Shown in pieces: positions 43,753-54,892 of a stretch of DNA of 64,000 nt; positions within the stretch are counted from its first letter, which is position 1; each line of letters starts with the position of its first letter. Where the stretch lies: contig JABAKD010000007.1 in the NCBI GenBank assembly GCA_012845835.1, positions 11,707,511 to 11,771,510 of the forward strand. The letters run 5' to 3'. A model generated the notes under the pieces. That model was not told the DNA's origin. It did not search any database and worked only from the letters and a program-made list of their open reading frames with translations. This stretch comes from Undaria pinnatifida (Eukaryota > Sar > Phaeophyceae > Laminariales > Alariaceae). The position numbers were made by a program, and so were the translations under genes.

Positions 43753-44170
43753 GTTCCGGAAAGCCCCGGGGTGCAGCCGAATATTGCACTGACGCGAGGG
43801 TCGCGAGATAGCGTCGGCGATGCTGTTCGCTGCCGTCGGAATTCACTTCAATGCCAACATGAACCCATGCTCCACTTGCAAAGCGAAGAGTTGCACAAAC
43901 AACGCGTGTGTTCCAGGTCCTTCGCCCCCCTCTATTAAACGCTCTCGCCACCGACTTGTTGTCAACATCGACGAATACTTGCGCCCGCCGCAAAACGTCT
44001 GGCAACTGCGTACCAAACCGCCGTAACACCTGATACAACGTGTACATCTCCTTGCCGTTGACATGTATAGATATCCAGTGCGGCGGGAGTACGCCCTCTG
44101 CCCAAAACAGACCCGAGCCTGCATTGACCACCACTCCCCACCCTATGAACGATGCGTCCGCCGACCCACA
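43745..44170 (-). pseudogene. DIRS-like RNase H
   Basis: Minus-strand reading A-D-A-S-F-I-G-W-G-V-V-V at about 44130-44165 carries the first catalytic Asp. It is followed by F-W-A-E-G, a V-N-G-K-E-M-Y-T-L motif (I-N-x-K-E-[LM] in the family), and F-V-D-V-D-N-K-S-V-A-R-A-F with the later Asp. It degrades the RNA strand after reverse transcription. The frame is fairly open, but the C-terminus (V-N-S-D-G-S-E) has diverged. Confidence 0.7.
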
Positions 44171-44242
44171 GGTGGAGGAGGCTGTGAAATGTCGTGCCCG
44201 TTGCCACGGTCCCTCGTGTTAAGTGGACGTAATACGCATCCA

Positions 44243-45115
44243 TTACTGAAACTCACTCACGAGGTCCGCATGATAATTGCGCGCCAGATCGATCCTGTTC
44301 GTCCCCAACTTCTCAATTTTCGACACAAACACCAACATGGCGTGAGTCAACAGAGAGGCCGGGCGAATGGCCAGCGTCAAGCTCATACACATGCCCGCAA
44401 TACGTTCCAAAGTCCGAAACGATAACTGTCCCTCCTTCAAGGCCGTCCGGAGCAGAGATCGGACGTTCCCTAGCTTATCTGCGGAGACTTGAAACATGGC
44501 CGTTTTTGAGTCGCAAAGCATGCCGAGGTACCGCTGGATCCGCTTCGGCCATACGTCGCACTTTTTGACCGACAAAAAGTGTCCACATAAAAACGACACT
44601 AACATCACAACGTGGATGGCTTCCGCGGCCGCTAGCCATTGTTCTCGCGCGGACCGCTCATACGTAGAGTTAAACTTCCCCAACCACGAGTCGTCTAGGA
44701 ACGCTAGGACCGGCATCCCTTTCGACCCAAGGTATGCCGCCCGCCCCTCACTCAAGGTATGGTACACGCACGGCATTTCCCAAAACCCTAACATAGTCTA
44801 CTCCGAGGTATTCCAGTCCAATTAGCGGCCATGAGGCGGGGTTCAACAATATTTGGCGAAAAGCGGATGAATAGTCCAACGATCCTTGTGCGCAGCCTTT
44901 GCACGCGACATTAGCCACACGTGCCACCGTATCCATCGTGAACCGGATCCGCTTACATCGCTGGTTCAATGATTGAGCGTCGTAGATGAGACGTGGTTTA
45001 GTTTCTTCCGCTGACAGCCCTTGAATCAGTCGCGGCCGTACCGGGAATGACAGGCCACGGACGTCGAAGCACTTAACAACGTACCCACGCTCAACCAGGG
45101 TTTTCATCTCAGCGT
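44243..45115 (-). pseudogene. DIRS-like reverse transcriptase
   Basis: Two overlapping minus-strand frames. The first has K-P-R-L-I-Y-D-A-Q-S-L-N-Q-R-C-K, then F-T-M-D-T-V and G-S-L-D-Y-S-S-A-F-R-Q-I-L-L (catalytic Asp in S-L-D). The second has Y-H-T-L-S-E-G-R-A-A-Y-L, A-F-L-D-D-S-W-L (the F-x-D-D box), F-L-S-V-K-K-C-D, Q-R-Y-L-G-M-L and an L-R-T-L-E-R-I-A-G-M-C-M-S thumb. A frameshift near 44770 breaks the protein. These motifs are specific to DIRS/PAT-type elements. Confidence 0.8.
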
Positions 45116-45463
45116 CCACAAATCTGGCGTCCGATGATGGGATGCGGTTGGCAACAACAACGAATGAATGGTGGTGGCAGGAGGTGGCATAAAACCAGTA
45201 TAAAAAGACAACGACGACTTTTGTCGTTAATATTGCTGACAAGCCCATCACAACACCACAAAACGCAGAAGAACACGGAACACAAACAGACGTCGTGTAG
45301 AAGCAACGAAAAGCATAACCTAATTACAACGACCTCAACGCAACACAGCAGTATAGCACAGCAGTATAGGCACATTACGTAAGATATACCATCATCTACG
45401 ACCACATAGTTTTCTTCTGTCTGTAGCTCTGTAGCCGGATGGTATATATGATGCCATATTGTT

Positions 45464-46140
45464 GTTGTTTGCGTGCGAGGGTGTAGTTCGTCACGCCGTT
45501 TGATTTGAATCGCAGCCGTTTGAATTTTATGGTTTTGTAAGGACGAGGAGGGTTTTTTGGGAAGGGATTTTTTTGTCCGCGGCCCAGGGCACAACGAAGT
45601 GAAATGTTTGTGTGTTGTGTTTTTTTTTTTTTGTTGTCCCGCATCGTGATGTAGCAGGATCGAACAGCAGAGGCGCAAACGTTCCAGCGCATGCACCACC
45701 AGCGCTGGGTTGGCAGGCCAGCCGAAGGGTGTTTGTATGCTACTACTAGCAGTGTAGAGTGTGTTGGTGTTCGTGTGTGTGTCCCAAAATGCACCCACGA
45801 GGTGGTTGTTTGCGTGCGAGGGTGTAGTTCGTCACGCCGTTTGATTTGAATCGCAGCCGTTTGAATTTTATATTTTTGTAAGGACGAGGAGGGTTTTTTG
45901 GAAAGGGATTTTTTTGTCCGCAGCCCAGGGCACAACGAAGTGAAATGTTTGTGTGTTGTGTGTTTTTTTTTTTTTTTGTCCCGCATCGTGATGTAGCAGG
46001 ATCGAACAGCAGAGGCGCAAACGTTCCAGCGCATGCACCACCAGCGCTGGGTTGGCAGGCCAGCCGAAGGGTGCTTGTATGCTACTACTAGCAGTGTAGA
46101 GTGTGTTGGTGTTCGTGTGTGTGTCCCAGAATGCACCACC
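45464..46140 (-). repeat. 341-bp tandem duplication inside the DIRS-like element
   Basis: Unit 1 (45464-45804) and unit 2 (45805 to about 46132) are nearly identical over most of their length, differing mainly in the T-run length and a few substitutions. A third, truncated and diverged unit follows at about 46132-46192 (CACCAGCACTGGGTTGGC). Each unit carries a long T tract and CGTGTGTGTGTC. It separates pol N-terminal sequence from RT. Confidence 0.9.
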
Positions 46141-46192
46141 AGCACTGGGTTGGCAGGGCAGCCGAACGGTTGTTGGATGCTAGTAGCAGTGT

Positions 46193-46222
46193 CGGGGGGG
46201 GGCGACGCGCCCCCCCCCCCCC
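46193..46222. repeat. G-run / C-run hairpin
   Basis: G9-10, then CGACGCG, then a C run of about 14, ending the third 341-bp-type unit. It could fold or slip readily. Confidence 0.7.
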
Positions 46223-46259
46223 GGGCCCGACACAGTGTGCGTTGGAAGGACCCTCACCA

Positions 46260-46780
46260 GTGTGCGTTCGAAAAAGTACATGGAAAAACTATAGTATGTA
46301 TTATTAAAAACTGTTCCCGGAAACGTTCCACGTTGTACGGAAGCGCTCTCGATGGACCCCTGGTGGATGAAAAGAGAACGTCATAGATGTTAACCCCGTC
46401 GCGCTGATAGGATATAAGCGGGTCCAGGAGAAGGTGTACCTCCATGATAACTTCATCCTGAAAGGTTACGTGTTTCCGCACGAAGCCCGCCATAACGTCC
46501 TGCCCACTTCACGCCGATACCACACACCGGGGCATGCTACGGCAATATCCTGAGCACCCCTTGCATCGGGTCCCGAACTACGTCTGCCCAAACCGGCAAT
46601 GCGGGCGAGGGGTGGAGAAACGCCTCTGTGTCCACCCATCCGCGTTCGTCGGCGGAAGGCTGAGGTACCGGGGGAAGCATCTGTTGCACGCACGGCTGGA
46701 GATGATCTAGATGCCGGAACCAATCGTCCGCGTCCACCTACCGCCACCATGCATACAGTACAAATCTGGATGGCAGTAAA
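46260..46780 (-). pseudogene. DIRS-like pol N-terminal region
   Basis: Minus-strand fragments in shifted frames read D-W-F-R-H-L-D-H-L-Q-P-C-V-Q, A-G-F-V-R-K-H-V-T-F-Q-D-E-V-I-M-E-V-H and Y-Q-R-D-G-V-N-I-Y-D-V-L. They precede RT in minus sense, where YR elements carry an unassigned pol segment. Assignment rests on position and the helical, protein-like composition. Confidence 0.45.
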
Positions 46781-46799
46781 CAGCATCAAACGCTAGAAA

Positions 46800-48130
46800 T
46801 GGAGCAATAATTTTCATATGACCCTGGTGATGCTAAACACCCAAGCGCACGTCGAACTAATGCAGTCCGTGTCCAGCTAAGACTTCGAGAAGCCCTGCTG
46901 GTAGCACAGACACAATCAGCGCGACTCCGGGTTACTGCTCCCTGCCAGTACCTAACCGCAAATTTTTATATACCAAATTAGGAACAAGCCACCACGAATA
47001 ACGCATGTGTCTGCGATACCACCCCTAAACAGCAGCAAGCGTAGCAATTGTGAAATAGCAAACAGCACCGTTGCGAGAGGCGGGTATGCGCCTACGACAA
47101 GTTGCTAAGATCAGACAATGTCGAAGGAGATGACCCATATGATACCGGCGTCCATCTCTTAGAGTCTAAACCGTAGGCATCCAAAAGGGTTGTTAAAAGA
47201 AAACTACCATCTGACCGACCGCCCCCCAGACAAAGGTGACAGATCTCCAGTCTACCGCGTATGCAACGTGTACCCACGTCTTCCTGTGTTGGCGTATCAT
47301 GAGCGACGATCAACATGCATTCAAAGCCCGTAGCCATTGTATATATGTAGCGAACAACCCCGCAGTCAAATGTTGGTGCGATCATAAGCCGTAACCTAAC
47401 TGCATACGGTGTCCATAATCGGGCTAACAGGGAGGGGCTTACCGTTATCGGACGGAATCCCCGGGATACCCCGCTCAGGTACAATGCGGAAGCCGTAACA
47501 GATACCGGCTACGGTAGACGTGCATCCGTGATTTCGGGCGCTGCTCGTTTGGGCAGATCAATAAATCTCCCAAAACCGGTTTGCGGCGACCTCGAAGTGC
47601 AATCTTATGACGAAAGCCAAGGCCAATAGGTATAAACAACATATTTGCCCAAACTTGTCACGCCTATGGCAGCGGGCGTCCGCGTGGTACATATGTAGCG
47701 AGCGACCACGCAGTTCCGTGCTGCCACATCTCAAGCAGAAGTCACCATGAATACAGCGCCTTAATGGCAAATAAGTAACAATAACATATTTGCCCAAAAG
47801 TGTCACGTCTATGCCAGCGAGCGTCCGCGTGGTGCATATGTAGCGAGCGACCACGCAGTCCCGTGTTGTCACTTCTCAAGCGGAAGTCACGATGCATACA
47901 GCGCCTATGTCCCAACGAACTGGAAGGAAGCCGAAAAATATATCATGAACATTGTACATAAAGCCAAGACCAACCGCCCTGATACCCCGTATCCGTGTCT
48001 CGATCGTTCTATAGTACGAACTCGTACCTCATATTTTGTCGCTTGAGGAGCGATCTCCAATTTGTCTACGCTCATGTCCATACCAGCTCGACCGCTGTAC
48101 TCCCACGCGCTTAAACACGCCCCCTCACTC
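46800..48130. repeat. Spacer with about 143-bp tandem repeats
   Basis: Two clear units begin TATTTGCCCAAA (about 47643 and 47786) and share GTAGCGAGCGACCACGCAGT and ATACAGCGCC. A partial unit precedes at about 47600. A diverged relative near 47335-47385 has TATGTAGCGAACAACCCCGC. Unit length (about 143) is not a multiple of three, so it is not coding. The rest of the spacer shows nothing. Confidence 0.75.
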
Positions 48131-48960
48131 CTCGCTAGAAATGGGCCGGGAATGGGCACTTGGCTGCACGGTGACCGCCCCGCGTACAGTTACGGCATTC
48201 CGAAAAGCCGCAATTCCTAAAGAAATATTGGTTGTTCCGCCCCGCATTTACACAGTCATTGCATCTGTTCCCCTGGGTATTAACCTGGATATGTGCCTGC
48301 TGGGCCTGCGACTGGTAGTTATAGTCGGCCCGCTCGGTTATCGCTCGGGCCGACGGGGGGCCGGAAAGAGTAGCCGGGGAAGCGGGTAGGCTGCGACCGC
48401 TGCCTGCGCCGCGGCCCCCAACTGCGCCCCGGCCGCTAAGCCCTCCCGCGCCGGCTGGCCCGCGGCCGTTTCGCGCCTTCCTGCGCGGCGCCCTGACATT
48501 CGAGGGTTGCTTGGCTGCCGATGCACCCCACCCACTCGCCGTGGCGTACATCTCCGCCGGTGGGTGTACAATCACCCCAAACTGTCCGGGGGCCAGGGTT
48601 GGGGCCGTCGACATGTAGCCGTATTTCCGTGACGACGGGCTGTACGCAACTGCCCCCTTGCGGTTCCGAGTCCCGCCTCCGACCACGATAAAGCTAGCAC
48701 CGGCAACCGCTTTGGTGCCCCCGCTCGCCTTGAAGATCGCTTTCAAGGCAGCCTGGTCGCTATTAAGGGTCTCTTTAAATACCCCCCGAGCATTCGGGAG
48801 GATCTTAGTGGACACTCTGAGGAGGTACTAGGGGTCCGACCCCCGGATAAGCCCGTTGCCTCGAAACAGCGTCTTGTCAAGCACGGCGTGTTCTGCCGCG
48901 AGGTTCAGGGTGATTGAACTCGAAACGATGTCCTGTGCCACGCGTTCAATGCTCACCATT
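48130..48960 (-). pseudogene. Gag-like protein with CCHC knuckle
   Basis: A minus-strand ORF of 226 codons (48135-48815) ends in C-R-N-C-T-R-G-G-H-R-A-A-K-C, a perfect CX2CX4HX4C knuckle, preceded by another Cys pair (C-N-D-C-V-N-A-G) and a Gly/Arg/Ala-rich linker. Upstream in minus sense the reading continues through one stop (L-N-L-A-A-E-H-A-V-L-D-K-T-L-F-R-G), so the true start lies further out. Its place before pol suggests it is the gag of the DIRS-like element. A gag of another element is the alternative. Confidence 0.6.
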
Positions 48961-49690
48961 GATTTATCCCCTTGTCGTTCTGCAAGATGTCAAGCGGTCG
49001 CAGCAAAGGAGGGATAATCAGTCACGTCGTAACACACGCCCATCAACCGTAACCCACACGCGTCGGCGGGGAGACGAGGGAGCAGCGGTATCGGTTATCG
49101 TCGAGATATATGCCCTATCGAGTGCAGCGACGAGGTCAGCAACCAGCCTGAGCTGTGCAATCCCCCGCAAAGAGCAACACACTCGGTCGCTTCCGAATAA
49201 AAGGCGTCAGCACAACACTGAAATTCACTTGTAACGCGCGGTATAGCGGTCGCGGCGCTGGCCCCCTGTCAGTACTAGCGTTACCTCAACCCGATAGTCA
49301 GCATCAGCAATAAAGGCCGCCGTGAACAGCCGTGTGCCCCCAGCGAACGGAATGACAAATACCTCTTGTCCCGCCGACCCAGCGCTGGTGGTGTGTCAGT
49401 CGCAATCAACCGGCTCCTCGCGAGATAACAGCCCAACATGCCGATATAAGCGAAGCAAATGCCGCTGGTACAGTAGTACCTAGATCAGCGACGCACATGC
49501 CATTAACATTGCGATGCCCGTGGACGCGATACATCGCCGGTGATGAGCGAAGCCACAATACCTGTATTACAGGCATGTCGTCGAGCAGCTTATCAATCAG
49601 TCGCCCATAATACATAAAATATATGAAGATAAATAAAATGCATATCAGTCATGAGCAGCCAGACGAACAACCAAACTGATGCATGCTGGT
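48961..49690. other. No recognised feature
   Basis: About 730 bp between the gag-like region and the satellite. GC-rich at first, then AT-rich near 49610-49650. No repeat unit or coding region supported. Confidence 0.4.
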
Positions 49691-52600
49691 GCCGCTACGC
49701 ATCCATCGCGGTCAGAAGATTTTTTTTAACGCAAAGGCCTTGCTGGACGACACTACGGTGTTGGTCAGAGCGGTCATCAGCCTCAAATAGCAAAGCAAAG
49801 CAAACATGGCGCGGCCGTATATTAGCGTCGTATTGAGCAGCAGGGTGAACAGCAAAACGGAAGCATAGCGCAGCCACGCGTCCACCGCAATCCCGAAACT
49901 GAACGCGAAGGCCCTGTTGGACGACACAGGGGTGTCGGCTAAGGCGGCAATCATCCGCGAGCAGCCAACCGAAAGCATACATGGCGCGGCTGTGTATCAA
50001 CCTCGCGGTATATCACTCGCGGTCAGCAAATGAACGCCTGTCTTTTAATTTTATTTTGCAGAGCGAAAATACAACCGACTCGCTGCATATCAGCCGTGAG
50101 CAGCCGGGCTAACCGCACATCGAAAGCATACTGGCGCAGCACCTCATCCACCACGATAAGAAGACTGAACGCAAAAGGCCTGCGGGACGACGCGGTGGTA
50201 TGGGCCTGAGCGGTAAAATAGCCGTGAGCCGGAAAGCGAAAGCATTTGTAGCACAAATGTATATCAAAATCACGTTGGGCGGCAGGGGCCAACGCAAAGC
50301 GGAAGCATACCGGCGCAACCACACCTCGACCGCGAAAAAAAAAAAAACTGATGGACGACACGGCGATGACGCCCAGAGCGGTGATCAGCTGCAAGCCGCA
50401 ACAAGAGCGTATATAGCCCAACTGTATATCAACGTCGCGTTGAGCATCAGAAAGAGCGGTAATCAGTCGCGAGGTAGAGGGCGAACGCATACATGGCGCA
50501 CCTGTATATCAAACTCGCGTTGAGCATCAGAGGGAACAGCAAAGCGAAAGCATATTGACGCTGTCGCGCGTCGACAGCGATCACAACAAAATGCACCCGA
50601 AAACCCTGCCGGACGACACAACGGTGTCGACGAGAGCGGTAAATGGCCGCGAGCAGCAAAACCAAAAGTATAGATAGCGCAGCTATATGTCATCATCGCG
50701 TTGAGCGGCAAGGCGAATAAGAAAAAGGAATGATACTGGCCCAAGCCCGCAGCAACCGCGATGAAAACACTGAAACTAAGCACAAGGCCGGACGACGACG
50801 CGGTGTCGACCGGAGGGGTTGCCCGTCGCGAGCAGCAAAGCTAAAGCATACATGACGTAGTTGCATAACAACATCGCGGTATATCCAACGCGGGAAGCCA
50901 GTGAACACCTACCTGGCGAGACCTTGCAAGGTAGAAATATAACCGACACAGCTGTATATGGATTCTGTGAAGCAGGGGACCCGGCAAAGCGAAAGCATAC
51001 TGGCGCAGCCAGGCATCCCCCGCGATCACAACATTGAACGCAAGGAAATCCTAGATAGACCACCCGGCGGTGTCGGCCAGGGCATTAATCAGCGGCAAGC
51101 AGCCAAGCGAATGCATATATGGGGCAGCAGTGTATAAATATCGCCTTGAGCAGAAGTAACAACAACAAAGCAGAAGCATGTTGGCGCATCCACGAAACAG
51201 CCGCGAGCAAGGAAATTAACACGAGAACCCTGCTGAACGACCCGGCGGTGTCTACCAAAGCTGTAACCAACCGCCAACATCCAAGTAAAGCATACATGAC
51301 GCAGCTGTATATGAACGTCGCGTTGAGCCTCCACCAGAGGGGTGATTAGCCGCGCGCAGCAAAGCAAAAGCGAATACGTTGCAGAGCGAACGTAAAACAG
51401 ACATAGATAGATGTATATCGGGCATGAGCAGCAGGGCGCACGGCAAAGCGAAAGCATACTAGCGCAGCCACGCGTCCACCGCAATCCAAAACATGAACGC
51501 GGATTAATCCCTGCTAGACCGCGCAGCGGTGTCGACCAGATCACTGATCAGGCGCGAGCAGCAAAGCGAAAGCATATATGGCGCAGCTGTCTATCAACAT
51601 CGCATTAAGTGGCAGGTTTTACAGTAAATGCATCACGCGGCTGTACAACAGTATCGCGTTGAGCCTCGACCAGAGGGGTAACCAGCCGCGCGCAGGAAGG
51701 CAAAAGCGTATACATTGCAAAGCGAACATACAACAGCGAGTAGCAAAGAAAACGCATTTATGACGCAGCTGTATATCAGCATCGTGTTGAGCCTCGGCCA
51801 GAAAGGTGATGAGCCGGGCGCAGCAAATCAAACGCGTATACGTTGCAAAGCGAACATAAAACAGACACAGCAGTATATCGGTCATGAGCAGCCAAGCGAA
51901 AGCATATATGAGATTTATAACAACATGACGTCGAGCCTTGACTGAGGGGTGATCAGCCGCGCGCAGCAAAGCAAAGCCATACACGTTGCATCGCGAACAC
52001 GCAACAGTGAGCAGCAAAGCACAAGCATATATGACGCAGCTGTATATGAATATCGCGTTGAGCCTTGACCAGAGGGATGGTCATCCGCGCGCAGCCGAAC
52101 GAAGGCGTGTACGCCGCAAAACGAACTTACAACATATATCAGTCATGAGCAGCAAAGAGAAAGCATATATGGCGCGGCTGTATATTAACATCGCGTTAAG
52201 CGGCAGGTCCAACAGTGAATGTATAACGCAGCTGTATGTCAACATTGCGTTGAGCCTCGACCAGAGGGGTGACCAGCCTCGCGCAGCAAAACAAAAGCGT
52301 GTACGTTGCAACGCGAACAAACAACAGCGAGCAGCAAAGCAAAATAATGTATGACCCAGCTGTATGTACATCGCGTTTAGCCTCGACCAGACGGGTGATC
52401 AGCCTCGCGCATCAAAGAGAATACGTGTACGTTGCAAAGCGAGCACATAACAGACACAGCGGTGTATCGGTCATCAGCAGTAAAGCGAAAGAAGCATATA
52501 TGAGAGGTATAACAACGTGACGTCGAGCATCGACCAGTGGGGTGATCAGCCGGGCGCAGAAAAGCGGAATCGTGTACGTTGCGACGCGAGTATACAACAG

Positions 52601-53660
52601 CGAGCAGCAAAGCAAAAACATATACTTAGAAGTATGACGCAGCTGTACATGAACATCGCGTTGAGCCTCGACCAGAGGGGTGATCCGCCGCGCGCAGGAA
52701 AGCAAAAGCGTATACGTTGCAAAGCGAACATACAACAGAAACAGCTGTATATCGGTGATGAACAGCAAAGCGAAAGCATAAATGGACTCATTCTACGATA
52801 GCCCCGCCCAAAATCAGCGATATTCTTTAACGAACGTTTCATGGCTGCTCGACTCGAGGAAGGGTTCTATGTTAAGCATTTCTTCGTGCATTTTCTTGTT
52901 TGCAAAGGACTATCGAGCGAGGAGGTCGGGGTTGCAAGAGGGGCACCGTATTTTAGTAGATACGGCCGTGAGCTGGTTTCAAAAACCAGCCATTTCGTTG
53001 AAAATATGTTAGGGGGGCAACCGTAGAGCGACTCTATGGTGCAGCCATATATCACCATCACAAATCATACATGGCGCAGCTGTATATCGGCGTCGCGTTG
53101 AGCCTCGACCAGAGGGGTGATCGGCCGCGCGGAGCAACGCAGAAGCATATATGTGGCGCAGATGTATATCAGCATCGCGTTGTGTACCAGGGCGCAGGGC
53201 AAAGCGGGAGCCTACTGCCGCAACCACGCCTCAACAGCGATCAGAAGGCTGAACGCAAAACCCCCGCTGGACGACAAGGCGGTGTCCATCAAAACGGTAA
53301 TCAGCGGCCAGCAACAAAACAAAGCATATATGGCGCGCTGTATATCAACCTCGCGTTGAGCAGTGGCGTGAACTGTAACGCCGAAGGATACGGGCTCAAC
53401 CACGCATCAAGAGCGCTCAAAAAACTGAACGCAAAAGCACTGCTGGACGACACCAGCGAGTCAACCAGGGCGGTGTGTCAACCGTGATCAACAGAGAGCG
53501 AATACCTGAGTCACAACCCACCACATACATTACATCAGTAGGTATCATACAACTACCCTGGGTAATTTTTATACCAATTACGACCAGCAAACCAAGCGAA
53601 AGCCCTGCTGGACGAAACGACCGTGTCGACCAGGGCGGTGTATCTACCGTGATCAGCGGA
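49690..53660 (+). repeat. Composite satellite array
   Basis: About 4 kb of diverged units built from recurring modules: GCAGCTGTATATCAACATCG, CGTTGAGCCTCGACCAGAGG, GGTGATCAGCCGCGCGCAGC, AAAGCGAAAGCATA, and CCCTGCTGGACGACACGGCG. I count over twenty GTATAT-type modules. Spacings cluster near 55, 126-146 and 165-210 bp. Spacings such as 127, 137 and 55 are not multiples of three, so the long ORFs on both strands are by-products rather than a repeat protein. The array is broken by a MITE at 52789-53035. Confidence 0.85.
52789..53035. mobile_element. MITE family 2, copy c, inserted in the satellite
   Basis: Terminal repeats GACTCATTCTACGATAGCCC and the reverse complement of GAGTCGCTCTACGGTTGCCC. 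The interior matches the 28769 copy in the same orientation (TTTCATGGCTGCTCGAC, GATACGGCCGTGAGCTGGTTT). Flanking satellite reads AAGCATAAATG on the left and TATGGTGCAGC on the right, against the unit sequence AAGCATATATGGCGCAGC, so the insertion split a unit and probably duplicated about 4 bp. Confidence 0.8.
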
Positions 53661-53719
53661 GCGAAAACCTAAATCGCAACCCACCCTTGTGACGATCGTG
53701 TGGCGATGTCGGGAAGTCG

Positions 53720-54517
53720 ATGAAGTCAGTGTTGTCCTTGCTACTGAACGTGCTCTTGGGAACACTCCCTAGCTCCTCCACCGCAGTGGTCAGGAACGGC
53801 TCTCGTTTGGTGCTGGGTATTTCCTACTGGACCTCTGATGCGCTGTCTCCTCTAATCTCCGATGCTTACCCCGCAACCACCCCCTGCTGCGATGTTCCCC
53901 TGTGCACGGCCGCCGCGGTGAACCCTGTTAAACTCGCCGGGGCGGGGAGAACAACACACCCATTGCACTGCTTCAGCTGCCCGCTGGCCAACGACACCCT
54001 CACGGCGTACTCAACAATCCCCAAAGAGGCGAGCCTGTTCCGAAATGCCAAAGAACGAACTTTTGTGTTGCGGATCTCCTCCGCTTGTCGCAGCACGTCC
54101 AGGAAGTTGGGCATGCCTGGTGCCGATGGCAACGTGGTCACCAACGAGTTCAGCTGGAACACCAACTCTGTTTGCGAACCAGCATCACAGGCCGTCCCAT
54201 CCGCAGTCCAGACGCGGGAGGCCTCACACACGGTACCCGGCCCCAGGCCCCCCTGGGTTACACATGGCAGGTTCTCGCACCTGCTGATCGAGGAGACGAG
54301 GGTAGTCGTAGCCGAGTCTAGTCGAGGTCCAGGCCAGGCTACTACCGTTGGTGCTGCCCGCGGGGCTGACGTGGTAACTGGTGAAGCGGCTGCTGCCCCC
54401 GTCTGCCGGGGCCGCCCCCTGGCCGTCAACCGAGTCGTGCACGTCGGCGAGGACATAGCCAAACAATCCTCAGATAATGTATCGTCTCATCATTTTCCCT
54501 CGCTTTTGGTCCGGTGA
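53720..54517. CDS. GC-rich block with long ORFs on both strands, identity unknown
   Basis: The plus strand has a 265-codon ORF starting M-K-S-V-L-S-L-L-L-N-V-L-L-G-T-L-P-S-S-S-T-A, a plausible signal peptide. The minus strand (53866-54462) has a 198-codon ORF with a more helical, protein-like middle (F-L-D-V-L-R-Q-A-E-E-I, S-L-A-F-R-N-R-L-A-S-L-G-I). I recognise neither. In minus sense, repeat family 6 lies immediately upstream, which would fit a decayed mobile-element gene. High GC relative to flanks makes long double-strand ORFs likely by chance, so strand and reality are open. Confidence 0.3.
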
Positions 54518-54610
54518 CGAAAACAACGCGTCAGAAGGGCGACATCATACTGTTTATATTATCGGTTCTCAAATCATGGTAGCATGTGCGATTCAATCCT
54601 ATTTGGTCTC
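54470..54610 (-). repeat. Dispersed repeat family 6, copy b
   Basis: Minus-sense reading M-M-S-P-F then a TGA stop then R-V-V-F-V-T-G-P-K-A-R and E-T-I-H-Y-L, matching 41380-41520 with TTA (Leu) replaced by TGA. Confidence 0.6.
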
Positions 54611-54892
54611 CGATTTTACTCCTGTCCTACAAGGCGGACGCTGGAAAGCTGGATGTAATGCTTTGTGTTTTCATCACAAAACTAAACTTACCCCCCTGCC
54701 TGATGTTATGGCTGCATTAACATAGCACCCTGCGGTACCAGGTCTGAGAATTGTAGGTAACTAACGTATTAGCTGGGCAACATTGGATTATAGGACTGTG
54801 TACAAAACCGAGTGATCTGGGGGGAAGGATATATAGATGTAAACCTTACATTATCCAGGTGACCACACGTTATGTATGATAGAACGTTATGC

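Larger units (their letters stand above)
41720..48960 (-). mobile_element. DIRS-like tyrosine-recombinase retrotransposon, decayed, minus strand
   Basis: In minus sense the order is gag (zinc knuckle), pol N-terminal region, RT, RNase H, connector, tyrosine recombinase, which is the DIRS/Ngaro/PAT layout. These elements integrate with a YR instead of a DDE integrase. Frames are broken between domains and key YR residues are lost. Two unrelated tandem repeats (45464-46140; 47280-47900) interrupt it. I could not identify its terminal or split direct repeats, so the limits are approximate. Confidence 0.75.

Noticed and set aside
49690-53660. Repeat protein encoded by the satellite (A-Y-M-x-Q-L-Y-I-N-I-A-L-S units)
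   Set aside because: Unit spacings such as 127, 137 and 55 bp break the reading frame, and similar ORFs occur on the opposite strand.
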